64,000 nt of DNA, from NCBI GenBank assembly GCA_963834825.1, contig CAWICZ010000014.1, positions 1-64,000 on the forward strand, in the 5' to 3' direction. Origin of the DNA: JACDAN01 sp963834825 (GTDB taxonomy: Bacteria; Actinomycetota; Thermoleophilia; Gaiellales; Gaiellaceae). The notes under the pieces were generated by a model, which did no database searches, was not told where the DNA came from, and saw only the letters and a program-made list of their open reading frames with translations. How positions within the stretch are numbered: position 1 is the first letter of the stretch; every line of letters begins with the position of its first letter. A program made the position numbers and the translations under genes. Below, piece by piece: positions 1-9,494 of this stretch.

Positions 1-153
1 GCCGCCGAGGAGCCGGCCTCCCGCGCCGCACCGTCATAAGCGCACGGCAGCGGCGAGCCGGCCGAGCCTGGCAGTTGACGTCCGGCGCGCGGCACTCCCA
101 TGGCAGCGGCCACAGCCACGCTCCGCGGGATCCCACGAGACCAAGGAGGCGCA

Positions 154-686
154 ATGAGCATTACCGCAATCGAGAGCACGCAGACGACGACGGAGCGCTG
201 GACCGTCGATCGGGGTCAAACGACGGTCGAGTTCGAGGGTGGAAGCACTTCTGGGGCCTCCACACCGTCCGCGGCCGGTTCGATCGGTTCGACGGCTCGT
301 ACACGGTCGGGCCGACGAGTAACCGGATCGAGCTGACGATCGACGCCGCGAGCGTCGACACCGGCAACGCCGCCCGCCACAGGCACCTGCGGGCGGAAGA
401 CTTCTTCGACGTCGCCGAGCATCCGCAGGTGCGGTTCAGGTCGACGCGCATCCTCGCGACGGGGACGGGGCGCGTGCACGTGTCCGGCCCGCTGACCGCA
501 GCCGGCACGAGCGTCCCGGTCGCCTTCGAAGCATCCGTTCGGCTGATCGACGGCGAGCTCGAGGTCGAGGCGACGACCACGGTCGACCAGAGCCGCCTCG
601 GCATGAGGCGCAGCCCGCTCTGGAACGTCCGGCCGCCGGCGAAGCTGCACGTGAAGGCGCGCGTCCGACGAGAACCGCCCGCATGA
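154..686 (+). pseudogene. YceI-family lipid-binding protein, frameshifted
   Basis: YceI-like proteins are small beta-barrel lipocalin-like proteins thought to bind isoprenoid or other lipids. The N-terminus (ATG at 154 after an AAGGAGG site, MSITAIES and then WTVDRGQTTVEFE) lies in one frame. From about base 240 the family pattern continues in another frame: KHFWGLHTVRGRFDRFDGSY, FFDVAEHPQVRF and a C-terminal WNVRPPAKLHVKARV. The break sits at a run of G residues (gagggtggaag), so two extra bases or one lost base explain it. No signal peptide is visible. Apart from this indel the whole domain is present, so it may be a functional gene with a sequencing error. Confidence 0.7.
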
Positions 687-991
687 GCGAACGTGGCGTC
701 CGCTGGGGCTGGAGACTCGCCGCCTGCCGCCAGGTAAGGCGAGCATGCCCCGATGGTCGGAGTGTGCTGCGACGTCTGCGGCACCTGCACGACCACGAAC
801 CTCGCCAACCTCGCACTCGCCGATCGCGGGGCCGGGTGTCGCGGTCGGGACGTTCGCCAAGCGTCTGCGTTCGTGAGAAATCCCGACTCGCGACTACTTG
901 AGAACGCTCGACAAACGGCTTTGTAGAGCCAACTCTGCGCGTGAAAGCTCATCCTGAGAACGACCGGCAGCAGCGCAGCACGACCGGATCG
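687..991. other. intergenic, no supported gene
   Basis: About 300 bases between the YceI gene and the 3' end of the ligase on the other strand. A short open frame from ATG 753 begins MVGVCCDVCGTC and is cysteine-rich at its start, but it then runs into low-information sequence, so I do not call it. Confidence 0.4.
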
Positions 992-2395
992 TCAGCCCGA
1001 CAGCAGCGCCTCGCGGTCGATCTCGCGCTTGAGGATCTTCCCGGTCGGGCCCTTCGGCAGCTCGTCGACGAGGACGATGCGGCGCGGGTACTTGTACGCG
1101 GCCACGCGCTCCTTCGTCCACGCCTGGAGCTCCCGCCGTGTCGCGGCGCCGGGCCGCCGGACGACGAGCGCCGCGACCTCCTCGCCGAGCGTCTCGTGGG
1201 GGATGCCGATGACGGCGGCCTCGAGCACGTCGCGGGTGCGCGTAGAGCACCTCCTCGACCTCGCGCGGGTAGACGTTGTAGCCGCCGCGGATGATCATCT
1301 CCTTCTTCCGGTCGACGAGGAAGAGGTAGCCGTCGTCGTCGAGGTAGCCGACGTCGCCGGTCGACAGCCAGCCGTCTTCGTCGATCGCCTCGCGTGTCGC
1401 CTGCGTGGTCATCCCAGTAGCCCGGGATCACGGATGGGCCCGCGGAACTGCACCTCGCCGACGCCGGCGCGTCCGGCTTCGAGCGATCCGGATCTCGGTG
1501 CCGCCGAGCGGCGTGCCGACCGACCCCGGCTTGCGGGGCTGGCCGACCGCGTACGTCGTAGCGATCCCGCTCAGCTCCGTCAGCCCGTAGCCCTCGTAGA
1601 CCTCGCCGCCGAACGTGCGCTCGAAGTCGCGCGCGACCTCGAGCGGGACGGCGGCGCCGCCGACGTGGGCGATGCGGACCGGCGGCAGCTCGTCGCGCCG
1701 GCGTGCCGCCTCGCAGAGCGCGATGCACATCGTCGGCACACCGAGCAGGATCGTCGTCCGCGTGGCCGTCATCGTCGCGAGCGTCTGCTCCGGCGTCGAA
1801 GCGCGGGACGACCGCGACGGCGGCGCCGGCGAGGAAGCGTCGACGACGAGCCCGGTCGACTGGCCGAGGACGTGGAGAACGGCGCGGCGCCGAGCACGAC
1901 GTCGTCGGGCCCGAGGCCATCGCGTCGGCGGCGTTGCGCGCGGCTGCGCGGATGCCGCCGTGGGTGAGGACGGCGCCCTTCGACCGTCCGGACGTGCCGG
2001 AGGTGAAGAGGATCACGGCCGGGTCGTCGTCCGCGCGCGTCGACGATCTCGGCAGCTCGTCGCCGTCCGACGCGGCCGTGCTCGCGCGACGACGACGTGC
2101 GGGGTCGCCGCCTCGAGCCGCGCCTCGACCTCGGGCGCGGCGAGCAGCACGTTCAGCGGCACGACGATCGCGCCGGCGCGTGAGCGCGCCGAAGTACGCG
2201 GCGACGAAGGCGGGCGAGTTCGGGAGCTGCAGCGCGACGCGGTCGCCCGGTGCGAGCCTTCGGCGCGAAGCGCGGCCGCCGCCGCGGCGACGCGCCGCTC
2301 GAGCTCGCCGTAGGTGGTCGTTCGGCCCGCGAAGAGCAGCGCCTGGGGTCGCGATCCCGCGCGGCTGCGTCGGCGACGATGTGGGCGAGGTTCAC
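992..2395 (-). pseudogene. AMP-dependent acyl-CoA ligase, multiple frameshifts
   Basis: ANL-superfamily ligases activate a carboxylic acid with ATP and join it to CoA. The start at 2395 (MNLAHIVADAAARD) and the C-terminus ending at 992 (LPKGPTGKILKREIDREALL, containing the catalytic-lysine motif) are typical, and the ATP-loop motif ILFTSGTSGRSKGAV can be read around 1970-2016. Between them the reading frame changes many times, each change fitting a single extra or missing base. Codon use and protein pattern are otherwise conserved, so either the decay is very recent or the assembly is wrong here. It is divergent from the SDR gene across a 104-base gap holding a palindromic operator. The substrate is unknown; the neighbours suggest a fatty, aromatic or steroid-like acid. 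Confidence 0.75.
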
Positions 2396-2456
2396 GTGCG
2401 GGACGATCGCACGTCGAGCGCGCAGAGTCCGCCTGGCGGGCTTCCACTCGCCGAGA

Positions 2457-2475
2457 CTATCAGGTAGCCTGATTC
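2457..2475. promoter_or_regulatory. palindromic operator, site 1
   Basis: ATCAGG-TAG-CCTGAT is a perfect inverted repeat (arms 2459-2464 and 2468-2473) in the gap between the divergent ligase and SDR starts. The complement of site 2 at 9476-9494 reads almost the same (TATCAGGTAG, then C or T, then CTGAT). The local MarR protein (6304-6852) is a candidate binder, but that is inference. Confidence 0.6.
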
Positions 2476-2499
2476 GACTGGGAACCGAGGAGGATGCGC

Positions 2500-3336
2500 A
2501 TGGGTGTGCTGGACGGGAAGGCCGCGATCGTCACGGGCTCGGCCCGCGGGATCGGCCGCGCGACGGCCGAGCTGCTCGCCGAGCACGGCGCGCGCGTGCT
2601 GGTCAGCGACCTCGACGCCGAGCTCGCCGAGCAGACGGCCGCGGAGATCGGCGGCGAGACCGCGGTCTTCGGCGGCGACCTGACGCAGGACGGCGTGCCC
2701 GAGGCGCTCGTCCAGAGCGGCGGTCGACGCGTTCGGCCAGCTCGACATCGTCGTCAACAACGCCGGCTACACGTGGGACGGCATGGCGCACAAGATGAGC
2801 GACGAGCAGTTCCGCGCGATGCTCGAGATCCACACCGTCGTCCCGTTCAGGCTGCTGCGCGCCGCCGCGCCGTACCTGCGCGACGCGGGCAAGGCCGACA
2901 GGGAGGCGGGCCGCGAGGTGTTCCGCAAGGTCGTCAACGTGACCTCGATCTCCGGGCACGCAGGGCAACCTCGGCCAGGCGAACTACTCGGCGGCGAAGG
3001 CCGGCCTCGTCGGGCTGACGAAGACGCTCGCGCGCGAGTGGGGCCCGTTCAAGGTCAACGTCAACGCCGTCGCGTTCGGCTTCGTCGAGACGCGGCTGAC
3101 CGCCGCCTCGGACGACGGCGGCGAGACGATCGAGCGCGGCGGGACGTCGAGATCCGGCTCGGCATCCCGGAGAAGATGCGGCGAGCTCGCGCCGACGATC
3201 ATCCCGCTCGGCCGGCCGGCGACGCCGCGAGGACGCCGCAGGCCCGATCTTCTTCCTCTGCTCGCCGTGGTCGAACTTCGTCCACGGCCAGGTGATCACC
3301 GCGAGCGGCGGCCAGACGACGGGGATGACGACGTGA
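2500..3336 (+). pseudogene. short-chain dehydrogenase (FabG/HSD-like), frameshifted
   Basis: SDR enzymes oxidise or reduce hydroxy/keto groups with NAD(P). I chose ATG 2500 because AGGAGG lies seven bases upstream; ATG 2494 is too close. The cofactor loop GSARGIGRATAEL, the NNAGYTWDG stretch and the active-site Tyr-Lys region (read across a shift as N-Y-S-A-A-K near 2985-3000) are visible. Extra bases can be placed near 2716 (cagAgcggcg), 2956 (gggCacgcag), 3141 and 3186. The stop at 3334-3336 overlaps the next gene's GTG start. Long insertions around 2900 (KADREAGREVFRKVVNVTS) resemble the 3-oxoacyl-ACP-reductase-like SDRs found in actinobacterial acyl-CoA catabolic clusters. Confidence 0.75.
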
Positions 3337-4178
3337 GCGCCGTCGCCGAGCTTCGCCTCGAGCCGCTCGGCGCGCCGGGCCCGAGCGGCGCTACGACGGT
3401 GACGAGCCGAGGCGCTCGCGGCGTACGCCGACGCGACCGACGACGCGCGACGCGCCGCCGGCGGTCGCGCCGCCCGTCTTCGCGATCGTCCCGGTGTGGG
3501 AGACGATCGCGCCCGCGTCGCGCTCGGTCGCCTCCGACGAGGCCCGCAGGCGCGTCGTGCACTACGAGCAGGACATCGATCGCTCCACCGGCCGATCGAG
3601 GCGGGGATGACGCTCGTGTCGCGCGCGACGCCGGTCGCGCTGCTCGCGCGGCCGAACGGGACGTCGCTCGTGATCAGGACCGAGACGCGCACGCGACGAC
3701 GGCGCGCTCGTCAACGAGCAGTACGTGACCGAGTTCTTCCGCGGCGTCGAGGCCGACGAGAGCGTCGGCGAGCGCGCGCCGGACCACCGGCTCTCGAGAG
3801 TGCGACGGCGGCGAGCCGCTCGCCGAGATCGCGCTACCCGGTCGCCGAGGACCAGACGGTGCGGTACGCGGCCGCGTCGGGCGACGACTTCGCGATCCAC
3901 CTCGACGACGAGTTCGCGCGCGGAGGTCGGCCTGCCCGGCCGGATCGTCCACGGCCTCTGCACGATGGCGTTCGCCGGCCGTGCCGTCGCTCGAGGCGGC
4001 GGGCGTCGACGACCGCGGCGCCGTGCGCCGGCTCGCCGTGCGCTTCTCGGCGCCGCTCTTTCCCGGCGACACGCGTGACGACGCGCGTCTGGCGCGCTCG
4101 ACGGCGGCTTCGGCTTCGAGGCGCTCGGACGGCGACGGCACGCCGTGCTCAAGGACGGACGCGCGGAGCTGCGCGTGA
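3333..4178 (+). pseudogene. MaoC-like double-hotdog hydratase, frameshifted
   Basis: MaoC/HTD2-type proteins hydrate enoyl-CoA thioesters. The N-terminal hotdog reads PPVFAIVPVWETIAPASRSV and VVHYEQDI, followed by RPIEAGMTLVSRATPVALL. The C-terminal hotdog has the hydratase 2 pattern AASGDDFAIHLDDEFA and PGRIVHGLCTMAFAGRAV. These pieces lie in different frames, with extra bases visible near 3400 and 3412 and further on. GTG 3333 overlaps the SDR stop, and the end overlaps the amidohydrolase start (GTGA), so the original operon was translationally coupled. The product presumably acted on the CoA ester made by the adjacent ligase. Confidence 0.7.
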
Positions 4179-5052
4179 CGCATCGACCTCGACGCGATCG
4201 TCGCGATCGACGTCCACACCCACGCCGAGGTCGGCCGCGACGGGCGAGGACGGGCTCCGGCCCGAGTGGCGCGAGGCCGCGGCGAGGTACTTCGGCGAGG
4301 GCGCGCACGCCGACGGTCGAGGACGTGGCCGCGTACTACCGCGAGCGCAACATGGCCGCGGTCGTCTTCACCGTCGACGCCGAGACCGTCGACGGGCCGC
4401 GCCGCCGTGCCGCAACGAGGAGATCGCCGAGGTCGCCGCCGCGCAACGCCGACGTGCTGATCCCGTTCGCTCGCGTCGACCCGAACAAGGGCGAACGCGC
4501 GTCGAGGAGGCGAGGCGCCTCGATCCGCGACCACGGCGTGCGCGGCTTCAAGTTCCACCCGAACATCCAGGCGTTCTTCCCGAACGACCGCAGCGTTCTA
4601 CCCGCTCTACGAGGTGATCGCGGAGGCGGGGCTGCCGGCGCTCTTCCACACCGGCCACTCCGGGATCGGCTCCGGGCCTGCCGGGCGGCGGCGGCATCCG
4701 GCTCAAGTACTCGAACCCGATGTACGTCGACGACGTCGCCGTCGACTTCCCCGAGCTGCACGATCGTGCTCGCCCACCCGTCGTTCCCGTGGCAGGACGA
4801 GGCGATCTCGGTCGCGCTGCACAAGCAGCAGGTCTACATCGACCTCTCCGGCTGGTCGCCGAAGTACTTCCCGCCGCAGCTCGTCCGCTACGCGAACACG
4901 CTGCTGCGCGACCGCGTGCTGTTCGGCTCCGACTACCCGATGATCACGCCCGGACCGCTGGCTCGCCGACTTCGAGCAGGCCGACTTCAAGGACGAGGTG
5001 CGGCCGCTGATCCTCAAGGAGAACGCCGCGCGTCTGCTCGGGCTCTCGGTGA
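4175..5052 (+). pseudogene. amidohydrolase 2-family (decarboxylase-like) protein, frameshifted
   Basis: The family comprises metal-dependent TIM-barrel hydrolases and decarboxylases. The metal ligand motif DVHTHAE near the start, the histidines in LFHTGHSG and LAHPSFPW, and the C-terminal FGSDYPMI aspartate are all visible. Probable single-base insertions lie near 4181, 4243, 4311, 4444, 4522, 4596, 4678, 4758, 4951 and 5048, with other shifts near 4399 and 4502. A second, truncated copy at 5919-6224 keeps the frame at the sites equivalent to 4951 and 5048, which identifies the extra bases there. It is the last gene of the ligase-divergent operon before the CoA-transferase remnants. Confidence 0.75.
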
Positions 5053-5077
5053 CGTGCGCCGGCCACCGGCGTCTGAG

Positions 5078-5128
5078 ATGGCCGGGCTCATGCGGCTGGC
5101 GGAGGCGGTGCGCGGGCTCGTCGCGGAC
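5078..5128 (+). pseudogene. possible start of a CoA-transferase alpha subunit
   Basis: A reading MAGLMRLAEAVRGLVAD resembles the first residues of IpdA-type CoA-transferase alpha subunits and then loses all similarity. It directly follows the amidohydrolase, and a beta-subunit remnant follows downstream. I propose that a deletion removed most of both subunits. The evidence is only about 15 residues. Confidence 0.3.
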
Positions 5129-5490
5129 GTGACGGCAGGGATCGTGACGACTGTGGTTGTCGTCGATGCCGTCGCCCTTGCGCCCGGCGGAGAGCGCTTC
5201 GGCACGGGCACCTCGTGATCCCCGCGAGCGCCGGCGACGCGCCGACGGACGCCGATGATACGACGGCTGTTGAGGCATGGAGAGCGTGCGGGATGCGAAC
5301 TCTCGTGGTCGCATGACGCCCGGCGACGTCCTGATCGGCGCCGAAGATCATGGCGCCGGCCTGCGGCGCCTCCGAGACCGGCTGCGCTGATCGGGGCCAA
5401 GCCTCGTATGCGCTTCTCCCGTTCGATCGGCGATGGCGGCTCGCCGGACGGCGGGCGCGACGATGTGATCGGCTGCGCTGGACGATCGTC

Positions 5491-5934
5491 GCGTACTGGC
5501 TCCAGGGTGGGCGGATCGACGTGGGCTTCCTCGGCGCAGCGCAGATCGACCGGCACGGCAACCTCAACTCGACGGTCATCGGCCCGTACGACGCGCCGAA
5601 GGTGCGCCTGCCGGGCGCGGGTGGCGCACCCGAGATCGCAACCTCGGCTCGGGAGGTGTTCGTGATGCTGCCGCAGACGCCGCGCACGTTCGTGGAACGG
5701 CTCGACTTCGTGACGAGCGTCGGCTCGCGTGTCTCCGTGGTCGTCACCGACGTCGGTCTGCTCGAGCCCGACCCGGAGACGCGCGAGCTCACCTTGACGC
5801 ACGTCCACCCCGGCGTCGACGCGGAGCACGCGCGGGCGCGCACGGGCTGGCCGCTTCGCGTCGCGCCCGACCTGCGCGAGACCCGCCGTCCGACCCGACG
5901 CGAGCTTGCCGCCCTTCTTACTTCCCCGAACTGA
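5491..5934 (+). pseudogene. CoA-transferase beta subunit (IpdB-like), 5' truncated
   Basis: Beta subunits of this family transfer CoA or act as ring-opening hydrolases in steroid breakdown. The sequence reads AYWLQGGRIDVGFLGAAQID, then GNLNSTVIGPYD, KVRLPGAGGAPEIA, LDFVTSVGSRVSVVV and ends GWPLRVAPDLRETRRPTRRELAALL. About the first third of the usual protein is missing; the bases before 5491 show no family resemblance. Its 3' end runs straight into a fragment of the amidohydrolase near 5915, so the last residues are foreign. It is most likely a non-functional relic. Confidence 0.65.
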
Positions 5935-6224
5935 AGATCCTGCTCACTCACGCATCCTTTCCCTGGCAGGACGAGGCGATCTCGGTTACGCTTCATAAGC
6001 GTTAGGTCGACATCGACCTGTCCGGCTGGTCGCCCAAGTACTTCCCGCCGCAGCTCGTCCGCTACGCGAACACGCAGCTGCGGGATCGCGTTCTGTTCGG
6101 CTCCGACTACCCGATGATCACGCCCGACCGCTGGCTTTCCGACTTCGAGCAGGCCGACTTCAAGGACGACGTCCGGCCGCTGATCCTGAAGGACAACGCG
6201 GCCCGTCTCCTCGGATTGTCGTGA
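5919..6224 (+). pseudogene. second copy of the amidohydrolase C-terminus
   Basis: The reading YFPELKILLTHASFPW, GWSPKYFPPQLVRYANTQLR, FGSDYPMITPDRWLSDFEQA through LLGLS and stop parallels the last third of the amidohydrolase at about 4740-5052. An in-frame TAG (cgttaggtc, near 6003) interrupts it where the other copy has a glutamine. After the stop both copies share the string gcgtctgagatgg, so the duplicated unit extends past the gene. This copy has no frameshifts, unlike the full-length one. It is a duplicated, truncated, nonsense-bearing relic. Confidence 0.75.
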
Positions 6225-6303
6225 CAGAGCACACACGACCGAGGACGGGCGTCTGAGATGGAAGAGCTAGTAGGATGCGCGCCCTGCGCACGAAGGGAGC
6301 GGC

Positions 6304-6852
6304 ATGACGGACGTCACGGCGCGCGTGGGCGGCTCGTCGCCCGGCGCCGAACCGTATGCGACGATGGCCGGCGTGGCGCACCCCGCTTCCGCCGACGAGC
6401 TCCACGACGAGGTCGGCGAAGAGCCGCACGTCAGCTACGTCGTCGCCCGGCTCGAGCGGGCGCTCCGCCAGGCGATCAACGAGCGCGTGCGGGAGCACGG
6501 CCTGACGACGCTGCAATACACGACGCTGAGCGTGCTCGGCCGCCGCCGCGGCGGTCTCTCGAACGCGCAGCTCGCACGCCGCTCGTACATGACGCCGCAG
6601 TCGATGAGCGAGGTGATCGAGGCGCTCGAGCGGGCAGGGCTGATCGAGCGGGCGCCGCATCCGAACCACCGGCGCGTCCTCCCGGCGACGCTGACGGCGA
6701 AGGGTCGTCGCGTGCTGGCGGTCTGCGAAGACGCCGTCGCTGCGATGGAGGAGGAGATGATGCGCGAGCTCGGGCCCGCGGAGCGCACGGCGCTGCTCGA
6801 GGCGCTCAAGAGCTGCGTGCGCTCGCTCCACGCCGGCTTCCCGAACGACTGA
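6304..6852 (+). CDS. MarR-family transcriptional regulator
   Basis: A winged-helix dimeric DNA-binding protein of 182 residues, a usual length apart from a longer N-terminal tail of about 40 residues. The recognition region reads SNAQLARRSYMTPQSMSEVI, followed by the wing APHPNHRRVLPATLTAKG, both typical of MarR. ATG 6304 follows a GAAGGGAGCGGC site. It sits between the catabolic remnants and the DUF6351/importer genes. It is the only regulator in this locus, so it is the obvious candidate to bind the operators at 2457 and 9476 and to respond to the CoA ester or its parent acid. I see no copy of that operator before its own start. Confidence 0.88.
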   Translation: MTDVTARVGGSSPGAEPYATMAGVAHPASADELHDEVGEEPHVSYVVARLERALRQAINERVREHGLTTLQYTTLSVLGRRRGGLSNAQLARRSYMTPQSMSEVIEALERAGLIERAPHPNHRRVLPATLTAKGRRVLAVCEDAVAAMEEEMMRELGPAERTALLEALKSCVRSLHAGFPND

Positions 6853-6862
6853 CTGACGACCT

Positions 6863-6898
6863 CGGCGGAAGGGAGAGGACGGCCTCCCCCTTCCGCCG
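6863..6898. terminator. bidirectional hairpin between convergent genes
   Basis: CGGCGGAAGGG (6863-6873) pairs perfectly with CCCTTCCGCCG (6888-6898) across a 14-base loop. It lies between the stop of the MarR gene and the stop of the oppositely directed DUF6351 gene. There is no T tract. Confidence 0.65.
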
Positions 6899-6907
6899 GA
6901 CGTCGAC

Positions 6908-9379
6908 TCAGCAGCCGAGCAGCACCTGGATGTCGCGGGCTCCGGCGACGAGCTGCGCCGCCTGACCCGCGGTCAGGCTCCGACCGGACTCGCGCTGCGC
7001 GGTCGCCACGAACTCGGCGAGCTCGTCGCACACGATCCGCGTGTGCTTCTTCGGCAGCTGCCGTCCCGCCTGCTCGAGCGAGCGCAGCAGCTTCCCGTTC
7101 GCCTGCTTGTCCAGGTCGTACGACGCCAGCAGCGCCGTCAGGTCGTCGAGGAGCTCGGCCGGCCCCTTCGAGACAGGCGCCTCGCCGAGCGGCTGCCCGC
7201 CGGGACCGTTCTCGAAGGTCAGCCAGCGCGCCTTCGGCGGCCGCTGCGACACACCGGGCCTCGAGTAGTCGCACACGCCGGTCGGGAAGGCGGCCTGCAG
7301 GCGTGCCCACTGGTCGTCCGTGAACGCGATCACGCCGTAGTCGGTGCGTGAGAGCGGCTTCGTCTGGCACTTCATCACGTCCTGCGTGAGCGGCCCGCCC
7401 GCGGCGATCCGCGGCGCCGTGTAGTGCTGCCACGTGCCGTTGCAGGTCATGTCGCCGCGGACCCCGCCCGCCATGAAGCACGTGTCGACGAGGTCGGCCG
7501 GCTTCGCGCGCTGCACCTTTACCGACTGCGGGTCGCCGCTCGTGTCGGCCGCGAGGTTGTCGAGCCACTGCCGCAGGGCGTCGAACTGCGACGGGACGAC
7601 GCCTCCGGTCCGCGAGAGCCACACGATCTGGTTTGCGTGGTGTCCATTCGAGCGGTCGAGCCGCGCGCGGTACGAGAAGGTCTCGAACGCCGGATGGAAG
7701 CCCGTGTCGTCCATCTGGAAGCCCGTGCGGTTGTCGATCTCCGGGATGTCGGCGGCGCCGCTGCCGCTGTTCATGCGGCCGGTGCCGTAGAGGATCTCGA
7801 GCGCCGCCGGATCGGCGGTCTTGCGCTCCGGCGTGAAGTTGCCGTCGATATCGATGCCGCCGATCTTCGAGTTCAGGTCGACGAACTGCTCCGGTGTGAT
7901 CTGGCCCGCGAGCAGCGCGTTCAGGCCGTACTGGACGCCGACGTTGTCGGTTGCGCTGCGGCCCTTTCCGTTCGGCGCGTCGGGCGTCACCACGACGCCG
8001 AAGACCGATCGGAGGAAGTCGAACGTCCCACACCGCTCCCCCGTCGGATTCGTCGGGCTCCAGATCAGCGCGGCGGGCAGGCCGCAGCCGACGCCGGAGG
8101 CCGGCAGCAGCTCGGTGCGGTCGGCGCCGAAGGCGAGGATCTTCTGGCCGCAGAGGTTGTCCGGGTTCGTGGGGTTGCTCCCCCAGACCGGCAGCCGCGA
8201 GGCGGCGGTCGGGAAGAGCGCGTTCGGCGGCGAGGTGGCGTGTCCCGGATTGAGGAGTGGGCTCGTCGGCCAGAAGTAGTGGAACAGGAGCCGGCAGTCG
8301 AGCGAGCCGAGGACCTGCGTCAGGTGGTCGGGAAAGACCTGGCTCGTGCTCAAGCCGTCGAGGAGGCCAGGGTAGTTCTCGGCGAGGAGGTGCTGCTGCA
8401 TCGACGCCGCCGAGCCGCCGCTCCCCATCGTGTAGAGCAGCGGCCCGTAGCGCTCGACGACGATCTCCTTCGTCATCATCGTCGCCTCGGCGGAGGTCAG
8501 GTCGCTGCAGTTGTTCGCGTAGATGTTGAGGCTCGACGTGGCGACCGCGAAGCCGAGCCCGAGCTGCGCCGCCTGCAGCACGTTGCCAGGCGCGGTCTGA
8601 ACGTGCTGGTTCCCGCACGCGCCGCCGAACGGATGGAAGAGCTTCCTGCTCCACGGCTGGCTCGTCGACCACGGCTCGATCGGCCTTGTCGGGTCGACGA
8701 GTACCGCGATCTGGTAGATGCCGCGGTTCGCAGTCCCGGTGACGCGCTGCACGATGAACGGGACCGTCTTGCCCGCGTCCGTGGTCGTCTGCGCGATCGA
8801 TGCGGCCGGCGGCGGGCTCGCCGGGTCGTACGGGACGAACTGGGGCGGCGTGGCCGTGTTCCGGTAGAGGAGCTCGACCCTCGTCGGTGCGTTGCACTGC
8901 GCGTCGATCGCGGTGCCGAGCGGCGGGTTCGACGCGTTCGGGTTGCAGAAGAAGGGCGTCACCTGCGGCCCGGAGAAGACGGGGCCGCCGATCGGGTGGT
9001 TGCGGATCGCGACCTGCCGGCCGTAGCCGCCCTCCGGTCGCGCGACGAGCACGTTCTGGCCGACCTGGAGCCCGGTCACGAGCCCCTCGTAGCGGCCGTT
9101 CTCGCGGACGGCGAACGCACCGGTCACGTCCGCGCCGTTCAGCGTCACCTTCACCGACGCAGCCGCCGCGTCGCCGAGATCGATCCGGACGAGCGCGTCG
9201 CCGCCGGAGATCAGGTCGGCGCGGTTCGACAGCACGCTGATCGCGCCGATGCTCGTCGGTGTACCGCCCGCCTTGCCCCCGGCGAGCGCCTGACCGGCGG
9301 ACGCCGACGCGACGACAGCGAGAGCGACGACGGTCACCGCGGACCGGAGACGCCGCTCTCCAAAGAGAGCTTGCACCAT
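6908..9379 (-). CDS. secreted DUF6351-family protein
   Basis: A large (823 aa) exported protein. I chose ATG 9379 because GAAGGAGGG precedes it; the longer open frame to 9442 lacks a site. The start MVQALFGERRLRSAVTVVAL and a following Ala-rich stretch form a signal peptide. DUF6351 marks are VLSNRADLISGGDALVRI, NHPIGGPVFSGPQ, YDPASPPP and TTTDAGKTVPFIV. MGSGGSAASMQQ followed by NYPGLLDG looks like a nucleophile elbow of the alpha/beta-hydrolase kind. The biochemical function is not established. It is divergent from the importer across a promoter region with the shared operator, so it may process the imported substrate outside the cell. Confidence 0.75.
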   Translation of the reverse strand: MVQALFGERRLRSAVTVVALAVVASASAGQALAGGKAGGTPTSIGAISVLSNRADLISGGDALVRIDLGDAAAASVKVTLNGADVTGAFAVRENGRYEGLVTGLQVGQNVLVARPEGGYGRQVAIRNHPIGGPVFSGPQVTPFFCNPNASNPPLGTAIDAQCNAPTRVELLYRNTATPPQFVPYDPASPPPAASIAQTTTDAGKTVPFIVQRVTGTANRGIYQIAVLVDPTRPIEPWSTSQPWSRKLFHPFGGACGNQHVQTAPGNVLQAAQLGLGFAVATSSLNIYANNCSDLTSAEATMMTKEIVVERYGPLLYTMGSGGSAASMQQHLLAENYPGLLDGLSTSQVFPDHLTQVLGSLDCRLLFHYFWPTSPLLNPGHATSPPNALFPTAASRLPVWGSNPTNPDNLCGQKILAFGADRTELLPASGVGCGLPAALIWSPTNPTGERCGTFDFLRSVFGVVVTPDAPNGKGRSATDNVGVQYGLNALLAGQITPEQFVDLNSKIGGIDIDGNFTPERKTADPAALEILYGTGRMNSGSGAADIPEIDNRTGFQMDDTGFHPAFETFSYRARLDRSNGHHANQIVWLSRTGGVVPSQFDALRQWLDNLAADTSGDPQSVKVQRAKPADLVDTCFMAGGVRGDMTCNGTWQHYTAPRIAAGGPLTQDVMKCQTKPLSRTDYGVIAFTDDQWARLQAAFPTGVCDYSRPGVSQRPPKARWLTFENGPGGQPLGEAPVSKGPAELLDDLTALLASYDLDKQANGKLLRSLEQAGRQLPKKHTRIVCDELAEFVATAQRESGRSLTAGQAAQLVAGARDIQVLLGC

Positions 9380-9475
9380 CGTTCCCTCCTTCGGAAGACG
9401 CCTCGTCGCGCCTCCGGCTCGCCCGACGGGGCCGGCGCGCAACGCGCTGCCCCACTACCTCCAGTTCCGGCGACC

Positions 9476-9494
9476 GTATCAGACTACCTGATAC
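9476..9494. promoter_or_regulatory. palindromic operator, site 2
   Basis: GTATCAG-ACTAC-CTGATAC is a perfect 19-base inverted repeat with seven-base arms, between the DUF6351 start and the importer start. A further half-site, GTATCAGG, lies at 9534-9541. The complement matches site 1 at 2457 at nearly every position. Confidence 0.65.

Noticed and set aside
753..920. Cysteine-rich short frame MVGVCCDVCGTC
   Set aside because: Interesting start but no ribosome site, no family and no conserved-looking continuation.
161..952. Long open frames on the strand opposite real genes throughout the window, for example 161-952, 7424-9529 and 36982-39240
   Set aside because: They mirror the codon pattern of the real gene on the other strand, are rich in Arg/Ala/Gly or show biased repeats, and match no family; high GC leaves such frames open by chance.
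4181..5048. Possible regular spacing of the frameshifts as a designed or programmed pattern
   Set aside because: The intervals I can place (about 20 to 190 bases) show no constant period, and there are no slippery sequences; random error or decay fits better.
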